Below are positions 1 to 4,955 of a stretch of DNA of 6,007 nt, in pieces. Every line of letters begins with the position of its first letter. Within the stretch, counting starts at the first letter, position 1. The translations under genes and the position numbers were made by a program. This DNA comes from Anaerolineae bacterium (GTDB taxonomy: Bacteria > Chloroflexota > Anaerolineae > 4572-78 > J111), in assembly GCA_020433785.1 (NCBI GenBank), contig JAGRCC010000217.1, positions 1 through 6,007 of the forward strand, read 5' to 3'. The notes beneath the pieces are model-generated. The model did not search any database. It was not told where the DNA came from and saw only the letters and a list, made by a program, of their open reading frames with translations.

Positions 1-1303
1 TGCCCCAGTTGACGTAGTAGGCGCGAATGAAACCCGGAAGAGGGAGAATGAGGAGGATAATTAATAATAGTAGTGCGTAGTGCGTAGTGCGTAGTGAGCT
101 TGGGATTCTTTTATTCGACAGAAGCCAGTTGATCAGTTTAAGCAGACCCAAGGCGACCAAGATAGCTGTGGGCGGAATAGCAACGATCATGCGCAGCGGG
201 TGCGGGGCTTCAATGGCGGGGAGGGAAGCGAAAACCCCGATGAGCCACCATAGGGCCACCAGCCGGTGGAAGAAATCGCGCCAATTTTTGAGCGCGAGGG
301 CCAGCCCTAGCAGTAAAAAGGGGGCCAGCCAAATCGACAGGCCCGGATAGCCGGGATAGCCGAAAATCGGGTTTGGGCTGCCGATGCAGCAGAAGAAGCC
401 CAGGATACGCAGAAAATTGCGGGCTAACTCGGCAGCGATGTCGGCTGGAGTGTCCAGGAAATTCCAGACCATCACCGACGCGGCGCGGGCGGTAAATTGA
501 GCCGGATGGTTGAGTAAATACCAGGCCATCGGCATATAAACGATGAGTGCGGTTAACAAAAACAGGGCAAGGTTGATGATCGTCGTTTTAACGTTGGCAC
601 GTTTGATAGGGTTAAGAAAAAATTCCGGCAGCAGCGCCAGAACCAAAATGACAGGTAGTAGCCGGGCGGCGGAATAGGTATACCCTTCGAGCCCCATAAT
701 CAGGCCCGACAGCACAAACCAGCGGCTTTGTATGCTGCGCCAGCCTTTGAGGAAGAACCAGAAGATGGGGATGGCCAGCATCGGCACTAAGATGGGACGC
801 TGGCCGAGGCGCGTGACGGCGATGTGCCAGGGAAGGGTAGCGAGGACGAAACCAGAAATAATTGATAATTGATAATTGATAATTGATAATTGGGGGTTGA
901 GTGTTGAGCCTTGAGCGATGGGAGTTTGAAGGCGTGTTTCTTTTGATTCATTATTCATCAATCTGACTTCATCGTTTCGAAGAAAGGCGATGAGGAGAAC
1001 CACGGTTAGTAAGCTGATTGTGGCGGTTAAGGCGCGAATACTGAAGGGGATGGTGCCGAGGAATCTAATAAAGGGGATGAGCAGATACATAAAGAGCGAC
1101 TCGCGACCGCCGTTGGTGGGGAAAAAGAGTACATGTCCGCCGCGCTGCATGAGACGGATGGCATCGAGGCCATTAATGGCCGGATCGAAAAAGAGGCCGA
1201 GAGGGTAATCGGCGATCCGGTAGAAACGGAATAGGCAGGCGACGAGGATAACGCCAACGCAGGCTGCCCAGAATGTGCGACGGTCAGTTGTAGTGGAACT
1301 CAT
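1..1303 (-). CDS. GT39/ArnT-like (GT-C fold) membrane glycosyltransferase, 3' end beyond the window
   Basis: An open frame starts at ATG 1303-1301 and reads 434 codons without a stop to the left edge, so the C-terminus is missing. Seen: TM1 at about residues 11-30, then the first extracytoplasmic loop with FDPAINGLDAIRL (39-51; D40, D47) and GGRESLFMYL (65-74), further hydrophobic helices, LPWHIAVTR (157-165), GYTYSAARLLP (207-217) and APHPLRM near residue 378. This arrangement is typical of bacterial GT39/PMT_2-type proteins, which move sugars from polyprenyl-phosphate donors at the outer face of the membrane. Acceptor and donor are unknown. Residues ~110-149 and ~403-412 are low-complexity segments encoded by heptanucleotide repeats and lie in loops. 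The start overlaps the YfhO-family stop (TAATG); only a weak GAGG lies upstream, so translation is probably coupled. Oddity: the usual acidic DE pair of the first loop reads DP (D40-P41). Confidence 0.82.
   Translation of the reverse strand, partial: MSSTTTDRRTFWAACVGVILVACLFRFYRIADYPLGLFFDPAINGLDAIRLMQRGGHVLFFPTNGGRESLFMYLLIPFIRFLGTIPFSIRALTATISLLTVVLLIAFLRNDEVRLMNNESKETRLQTPIAQGSTLNPQLSIINYQLSIISGFVLATLPWHIAVTRLGQRPILVPMLAIPIFWFFLKGWRSIQSRWFVLSGLIMGLEGYTYSAARLLPVILVLALLPEFFLNPIKRANVKTTIINLALFLLTALIVYMPMAWYLLNHPAQFTARAASVMVWNFLDTPADIAAELARNFLRILGFFCCIGSPNPIFGYPGYPGLSIWLAPFLLLGLALALKNWRDFFHRLVALWWLIGVFASLPAIEAPHPLRMIVAIPPTAILVALGLLKLINWLLSNKRIPSSLRTTHYALLLLIILLILPLPGFIRAYYVNWG
70..97 (-). repeat. 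Heptanucleotide array, 4 x GTAGTGC
   Basis: Units at 70-76, 77-83 and 84-90 are identical on the plus strand; 91-97 ends in A instead of C. Read on the coding strand (GCACTAC) it gives the peptide SLRTTHYAL, residues ~403-411 of the glycosyltransferase, between two hydrophobic helices. The coding-strand unit has no stop in any frame, whereas the plus strand would meet TAG. The same unit recurs at 2944-2964. Confidence 0.9.
858..892 (-). repeat. Heptanucleotide array, 5 x ATAATTG
   Basis: Five perfect 7-nt units on the plus strand. On the coding strand (CAATTAT) they encode QLSIINYQLSII, residues 138-149 of the glycosyltransferase, immediately before the conserved LPWHI helix. A perfect array of the same unit and copy number lies at 3114-3148 in the neighbouring gene. 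Confidence 0.95.
896..916 (-). repeat. Degenerate heptanucleotide array, 3 x GTTGAGT-like
   Basis: Units GTTGAGT, GTTGAGC and CTTGAGC follow each other directly, 3 bp after the ATAATTG array. They encode AQGSTLN (residues 130-136) of the glycosyltransferase and belong to the same composite low-complexity insertion. Confidence 0.65.
946..973 (-). repeat. Degenerate ATTCATC-type heptamers
   Basis: ATTCATT (946-952) and ATTCATC (953-959) are adjacent; AATCTGA then intervenes and CTTCATC (967-973) keeps the 7-nt phase. They encode the RNDEVRLMNNE stretch of the glycosyltransferase loop. A related set lies at 2984-3011 in the YfhO-family gene, encoding MNDEN. Weak on its own, supported by the recurrence. 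Confidence 0.45.
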
Positions 1304-1305
1304 TA
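1301..1305 (-). promoter_or_regulatory. TAATG stop/start overlap (translational coupling)
   Basis: On the minus strand the YfhO-family gene ends TCG-TAA and the glycosyltransferase starts at ATG sharing the A, giving TAATG. A weak GAGG lies about 10 nt upstream inside the first gene. The geometry is the classic one for termination-reinitiation coupling, so the two membrane proteins are probably made in a linked ratio from one transcript. Confidence 0.8.
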
Positions 1306-3762
1306 CGATAAGCCTCGACGCCGGTAGGATAGGACAAGAAAAGTCACCGCAGCGATGACGGTGATGACGCTAATCACCGCTCCAGTAATGAAACTGAGCG
1401 GCTTAAAGGTGAGTTGAACGGTATGTTCGCCCGCCGGAACCGGTACGGCACGCAGTACGTAGTCGGCGCGGAGAAGGGGCGCCGGTTGGCCATCGATGGT
1501 GGCCCGCCAGCCGGGGTAGTCGGGTTCACTGAGGATGAGGAGGGTGGGTGTGGCGGTATCGATGGTGATGGAGAGGGATTGGGGCGTGGGACGTTGGACG
1601 AGGGGCGTGGATGGTGGTATTTCGGTGGCCGAATTTCCGATTTTTTGGACCCAAGTATCGGCGCCGGGTTCGAGGAGGGCGATGTGCCGGCGGTCGAAAT
1701 GGGGATCGGCGATGGTTTGAAGGATGGCCGCATCGTCGGCGATTTGGGTTTGGGTGACAAGCCAGGCGCGCGGGCCGACCTCATTGAGTCGATGGACATA
1801 CGTCGTGCCGTCGGCAGCGGGTTCCTGGTAAAGGATAGTCGATGGCACAAAAAGTTCTTCGCGCCAGGTGATGACGTATTTGACGTTGAGCAGTTCCCAA
1901 GTTCGTTCAATGGGCATGGGCGGCGCGAGAAATTGATCGTAGCGATCAGGCCGGAGCGGGCTGGCGCCCCACAAATCCTCGATTTCGTACGGTACGCCGT
2001 AGTTATCGTACAATCGAAACTCGTTGTAGACGCGGTATGGTTCGTCAGGGGTTTGAGCCGCGTCCTGTTTGATGACCTCGACGACACGGGGCATACGGGT
2101 ATGCCACTCCGGCGGCTGCGGGTAGAGATTGGTTTGCCAGTTGACCGAGAAGAGATCGAAGCAGATCAGGCCGGCGGTCAAGATGGTCAGCCAGGCCGGA
2201 GTCAGACGGGCGGCAAATCGCCACAACAGCCAGCTCAGGGTCGTCAGCAGCGTCAGCAGGGTCGATGCCCCGAGCAGTCCATAGAACGGGCTGGCGGGTG
2301 ACCAGCCGGTGGTGTTGAGGCCGAGGAAGGACAGGAAGGTGAAGAGAAGGGAGAGAAGGAAGAGTAAGGTAGTGAGGCGTTGGAGATTGGAGATTGGAGA
2401 TTGGAGATTGAGGGAATGGGATCCTAAGGTGGGAGTGGACAGGTGTTGTTTGAGGAATGATTTGGCGTTAAGGAGGGTGTTGAAACCGTAGCCGGCTAGA
2501 ACGGAGAGACTGAAGGTGACCGCGAAAGCCCACCGTTCTTGGCCGCGAAAAATGGCGAAGCCGGGTACCCATAAATAAAGCGGACTGTAGAGAAAGGTAT
2601 TGCCGCCGAACGTGATGAGCAGGGTGAGCAGGCCGAAGATACTCCAGAAGATGGTGTGTCGATTCGGTGCAGCTAAGACTACCCAAATGGTTAGAATTAG
2701 GCCGGTAATGCCTACATACAATGGCGAATAGAAGCTTACTTGACCGGGCAGCAGCAGTTGAATGAGATCGGTCAACGGGAAGCCGCCGGACATTTTGTCG
2801 TAGGTGCCTTCGGCCCGGACCGAGAGTAGCGTGTATTCGACAGCCGGAATGAATTGGATGGCGGCCAGGCTGAGGCCGGTGAGTAGGAAAATGAGATAGG
2901 CGGGGAGAGTGGAACGTAGGACGTAGGCCGTGGAACGTGGAATGTCGTGCGTAGTGCGTAGGAGGGTTGAAGAAAATATCGAATTTTCATCATTCATCGT
3001 TCCGCGTTCATAATTTAGAAAGAAGAAGTAGGCGGTGGAAGTGTAGCCAACAATCAGAGCGCTTTGTGGGTGGCCGGCGAGAAGAACTAGACCCCAAGTT
3101 AGGCCGGCGAGGAATAATTGATAATTGATAATTGATAATTGATAATTGGGAGTTAGAGGAGTGGAAGGTTCTTTAGCTGGATAAATTGCTAGTTGGTTGC
3201 GAAGTTGGATCGGCGTGGTTCTGGATTGGTGGGCGCGGTATAGGAAGTAGAGGATGATAGGTAGCCAGATATCGGCTTCCAGAACGGCGAGTTGTTGGCT
3301 GGGGTAGCCGGTCAAATAGCCGCTAAAGGTGAAGGTGAGAGCGGCGATGACGGCGGCGGCGCGGCTGTGTGTTAGCGTCCGGATGAAGAGATACATGAAA
3401 ACGGCGGCCAGCCAGAAGTGGACGATGGCCTCTATCTCCAGGGCAAAGAGCGAAAAACCCCAGGGCGCTGAGAGTAAAATCGTCAGCAAGCTGGGCGGAT
3501 AGAATACCGCTGCTTGGACATCGGCCCAGAAGGGTGCCCCGGCGAAGGTGTAGGGATTCCACAGCGGCAGCCGGCCAGCGCTGAGTTCGCGCACCTCGAA
3601 GGTGGTGAAAGCCCAAAACTGGGCATGGAAGTCGCCGGGCGGGAACGATTGCCGGTCGGCCGGGTTGGGCGTTAGGATGCGCCAGTAGAACAACAGCACC
3701 AACCCGGCAAATATCAGAATAATCAGCCAATCGAGGCGTGACCAAGGTTTTTGGACGGCCAA
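1303..3762 (-). CDS. YfhO-family polytopic membrane protein (819 aa)
   Basis: Start is TTG 3762-3760: GAAGGA sits 6 nt upstream, an in-frame TAA lies a few codons further up, and no in-frame ATG, GTG or other TTG falls between. Seen in order: TM1 (about 12-30), a first loop with PPGDFHAQF (41-49), GRLPLWNPYTFAG (63-75), PFWADVQ (77-83) and FYPP (87-90), many hydrophobic helices to about residue 560, then a soluble region with RVY (577), NYG (587-589), LLNVKYVI (624-631), GPRAWLV (663-669), GWRATIDGQ (751-759), PAGEHTVQL, and a final TM (about 791-812). The N-terminal loop motifs and the C-terminal GW..xxDG..PAGEH block are hallmarks of the YfhO family. Some Firmicute members are needed for glycosylation of teichoic acids; the role here is inferred to be sugar transfer from a lipid carrier or a related surface function. 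Residues ~176-217, ~248-286 and ~452-461 are repeat-derived low-complexity loops. The next gene overlaps by 1 nt. Confidence 0.88.
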   Translation of the reverse strand: MAVQKPWSRLDWLIILIFAGLVLLFYWRILTPNPADRQSFPPGDFHAQFWAFTTFEVRELSAGRLPLWNPYTFAGAPFWADVQAAVFYPPSLLTILLSAPWGFSLFALEIEAIVHFWLAAVFMYLFIRTLTHSRAAAVIAALTFTFSGYLTGYPSQQLAVLEADIWLPIILYFLYRAHQSRTTPIQLRNQLAIYPAKEPSTPLTPNYQLSIINYQLFLAGLTWGLVLLAGHPQSALIVGYTSTAYFFFLNYERGTMNDENSIFSSTLLRTTHDIPRSTAYVLRSTLPAYLIFLLTGLSLAAIQFIPAVEYTLLSVRAEGTYDKMSGGFPLTDLIQLLLPGQVSFYSPLYVGITGLILTIWVVLAAPNRHTIFWSIFGLLTLLITFGGNTFLYSPLYLWVPGFAIFRGQERWAFAVTFSLSVLAGYGFNTLLNAKSFLKQHLSTPTLGSHSLNLQSPISNLQRLTTLLFLLSLLFTFLSFLGLNTTGWSPASPFYGLLGASTLLTLLTTLSWLLWRFAARLTPAWLTILTAGLICFDLFSVNWQTNLYPQPPEWHTRMPRVVEVIKQDAAQTPDEPYRVYNEFRLYDNYGVPYEIEDLWGASPLRPDRYDQFLAPPMPIERTWELLNVKYVITWREELFVPSTILYQEPAADGTTYVHRLNEVGPRAWLVTQTQIADDAAILQTIADPHFDRRHIALLEPGADTWVQKIGNSATEIPPSTPLVQRPTPQSLSITIDTATPTLLILSEPDYPGWRATIDGQPAPLLRADYVLRAVPVPAGEHTVQLTFKPLSFITGAVISVITVIAAVTFLVLSYRRRGLS
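2380..2407 (-). repeat. Heptanucleotide array, 4 x TTGGAGA
   Basis: Four perfect units, followed by a partial TTGA. The coding strand (TCTCCAA) encodes NLQSPISNLQ, residues 452-461 of the YfhO-family protein, just before a hydrophobic helix. Both strands of this unit are free of stops. Confidence 0.92.
2911..2945 (-). repeat. Degenerate heptanucleotide array, 5 x GGAACGT
   Basis: Units GGAACGT, AGGACGT, AGGCCGT, GGAACGT and GGAATGT lie in uninterrupted 7-nt phase. The coding strand gives the IPRSTAYVLRST segment, an extramembrane loop of the YfhO-family protein. The divergence between units suggests an older array than the perfect ATAATTG ones. Confidence 0.8.
2944..2964 (-). repeat. Heptanucleotide array, 3 x GTAGTGC (degenerate)
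   Basis: GTCGTGC (2944-2950), GTAGTGC (2951-2957) and GTAGGAG (2958-2964) abut and overlap by 2 nt the GGAACGT array. The coding strand gives LLRTTHD in the YfhO-family protein, matching the LRTTHYA peptide of the glycosyltransferase (array 70-97). Confidence 0.75.
2984..3011 (-). repeat. Degenerate heptamers related to ATTCATC
   Basis: Taken in 7-nt phase from 2985 the units read TTTCATC, ATTCATC, GTTCCGC and GTTCATA. The coding strand gives ERGTMNDEN in the YfhO-family protein. It lies about 20 bp from the GTAGTGC and GGAACGT arrays, forming one composite insertion of about 40 residues. Confidence 0.45.
3114..3148 (-). repeat. Heptanucleotide array, 5 x ATAATTG (second copy)
   Basis: Five perfect units, identical in unit, number and orientation to 858-892. 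On the coding strand they give PNYQLSIINYQLF, residues 205-217 of the YfhO-family protein, at the start of a hydrophobic helix. The right flanks are also alike (GGGGTT at the first copy, GGAGTT here). Confidence 0.95.
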
Positions 3763-3768
3763 GCTAAA

Positions 3769-3774
3769 TCCTTC
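3769..3774 (-). promoter_or_regulatory. Shine-Dalgarno deciding a TTG start
   Basis: On the minus strand GAAGGA is followed by 6 nt and TTG. A nearby ATG that overlaps this site is out of frame with the long ORF, so this motif is what supports the TTG start of the YfhO-family gene. Confidence 0.7.
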
Positions 3775-3792
3775 ATATATCGAATGGCGATT

Positions 3793-3820
3793 ATTTTACC
3801 CAACTTCTCAATTAATCCAA
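3793..3820 (-). promoter_or_regulatory. Candidate sigma-70-type promoter for the YfhO/glycosyltransferase pair
   Basis: On the minus strand TTGGAT (3820-3815) is followed by a 16-nt spacer and TAAAAT (3798-3793, 5 of 6 to TATAAT). The -35 matches only 3 of 6. A start near 3786 would leave a leader of about 24 nt containing the GAAGGA ribosome site. It sits in the 88-bp gap after the DinB-like gene, so the pair could be transcribed on its own even if read-through also occurs. No clear hairpin terminator was seen in the gap. Confidence 0.35.
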
Positions 3821-3850
3821 CTGCACGGCTAAAGACGCTTCAGTCGGTGG

Positions 3851-4339
3851 TTACGCTTTTTCTACACGGGCGAGCCAGGCGCGCATATCCGGTTCATGCT
3901 CGTCATGAAAATGGGCAAAGAACTCAGCGGCGTTGAACGGCTGACCTTCCATCCACGGCAGGCGATGTGCCTGGGCCAGTATGTCTTCAGGTAAATTCTC
4001 TATGACGGCCAGAAGCTGCTGAAAAACCTGATGTGATTCATCCAAGACCTCAGTCACTGATTGACTTTGGCCAGACTGATAGATCCACGCGTTGATTTCA
4101 TCATCGGTTTGGAGGTGGGCCGGCCAGGGTGGGGGTGGTTCCGGTTGGCCAAGCTGTAATGCCTGCAAGCGGCCGACCGTTCGGCGTCGCCAGCCGGTCA
4201 GGTGAGCGACAATGTCTTTAACCGACCAAGAGCCAGCCACATCGGGTTGATCCATACGCTCCAGACCGACCTGATCGAGCAGCGCCTGCCAGTTCTGATA
4301 CTCTTCTTGCAGTTCACGCAACAATTTAGCCTTATTCAT
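3851..4339 (-). CDS. ClbS/DfsB-like four-helix-bundle protein (DinB superfamily)
   Basis: 162 aa, ATG start with AGGA 7 nt upstream, TAA stop. Seen: an N-terminal helix (2-25), then GSWSVKDIVAHLTGWRRR (36-53) containing H46, a linker with PEPPPPWP, TDDEINAWIYQ, a third helix with VLDESHQVFQQLLAVIENLP, and a C-terminal AEFFAHFHDEHEPDMRAWL (138-156) with H143, H145 and H148. The 'WSVKDxxAHLxxW' and 'HxxEH..xxRAWL' pattern and the length fit the ClbS/DfsB (DUF1706) branch of the DinB/YfiT-like metal-binding superfamily; H46 and two of the C-terminal histidines are the likely metal ligands. Characterised members include the colibactin self-resistance protein ClbS, but most are of unknown function and this one cannot be assigned a substrate. 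It lies 88 bp upstream of the YfhO-family gene on the same strand. No signal peptide or TM, so cytoplasmic. Confidence 0.7.
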   Translation of the reverse strand: MNKAKLLRELQEEYQNWQALLDQVGLERMDQPDVAGSWSVKDIVAHLTGWRRRTVGRLQALQLGQPEPPPPWPAHLQTDDEINAWIYQSGQSQSVTEVLDESHQVFQQLLAVIENLPEDILAQAHRLPWMEGQPFNAAEFFAHFHDEHEPDMRAWLARVEKA

Positions 4340-4955
4340 TCTTCTTTCCTATAGAAATTGGAACAGCTACCTGACCTGGTATTAGGGCTGATACTGGCTT
4401 GCCCTCAGACCTTCGACAATAATTTGAACGATACGAGAATAATGGGCTACCGCCACTTTGAAACTTTCGTCAGCCGGAAAAGTCAAATCTTTATAACGAT
4501 ACGACCTATCAAGTAAACGGTATTGTAACCACAGCCATCAGGTTTGACAAAGTGCGTTGTTTCAGCAGGGGTTAGATTGTCAGGCTAACAACCGACACGC
4601 GTTGAAGCGGGTTGGACAATACCCAATCGTTCGATTTGATGCAAGGCCTCAGAATATGGTCAATCATAACCTTGCGGTAATTTTTTAAACAAAATCTTTA
4701 TACTTTCTTTATGGAGAACACCCTCTGTTCGTCGAAATTAATAGCATGGGTAAAACTATCCAACTGTATATACTGTTACCAGCAGGCTAACACTTAAGCT
4801 AAGGCTGAGAGACGACAAATCCAGCAAGAGCGGCCTTTATTTAATTTGATAGCCTTTGCCGTATATTGCGCTAAGGTTAACTGATAGTTGAATAGATACT
4901 GGCATACTTAACAAATAAAGTTCACTTTGTACGGAGCATTAACAAGGAGTAACGC
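4340..4955. other. Divergent intergenic region without an intact gene
   Basis: This 616-bp stretch separates the DinB-like gene from the divergent sensor gene, so promoters for both should lie here. It is more AT-rich than the flanking genes. On the minus strand 4537-4385 is stop-free for 51 codons and reads like a protein C-terminus, but nothing upstream gives a start without frameshifts or stops (see findings). Isolated -10-like hexamers occur on the plus strand (TATACT 4699-4704, TATATT 4862-4867), none with a good -35 at 16-18 nt, so no promoter is called. No tRNA, riboswitch or strong terminator hairpin was recognised. Confidence 0.75.
4944..4949 (+). promoter_or_regulatory. Shine-Dalgarno AAGGAG of the sensor gene
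   Basis: AAGGAG lies 6 nt before ATG 4956. A second in-frame ATG at 4968 (residue 5) is too far from it for best spacing, so 4956 is chosen as the start. Confidence 0.8.

Noticed and set aside
858..892. CRISPR-like repeats
   Set aside because: Units are 7 nt and directly tandem with no spacers, and no cas genes are present.
990..1257. Short ORFs on both strands (72 and 76 codons)
   Set aside because: They overlap the glycosyltransferase reading frame, which continues through this stretch with family motifs (FDPAINGLD, GRESL).
1414..2301. Plus-strand ORF of 295 codons opposite the YfhO-family gene
   Set aside because: It is antisense to a well-supported conserved coding region, its composition is Gly/Asp/Arg-rich as expected for a reverse frame, and it has no ribosome site. 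It is a shadow of the minus-strand gene.
2309..2491. Plus-strand 60-codon Arg/Lys-rich ORF across the TTGGAGA array
   Set aside because: It is antisense to the YfhO-family gene and stays open partly because the TTGGAGA repeat lacks stops on both strands.
4544..4549. Perfect -35 hexamer TTGACA on the plus strand
   Set aside because: No acceptable -10 lies at 16-18 nt (the 17-nt position reads AGGGGT), and it is about 400 bp from the sensor start.
4571..4608. attC-like half site (GGCTAACAACC followed by GCGTTGAAGCGG)
   Set aside because: The matching complementary right half (ending in GTTAG) is not found downstream, and no integrase or cassette is present. The CAGGCTAACA 10-mer recurs at 4783-4792, but with no further similarity.
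4711..4797. 28-codon plus-strand ORF starting ATGGAGAACACC
   Set aside because: It has no ribosome binding site and no recognisable sequence; it is compatible with chance.
4805..4810. CTGAGA, as in a TPP riboswitch
   Set aside because: The second conserved block of the TPP aptamer is not found downstream and the next gene is a sensor, not a thiamine gene.
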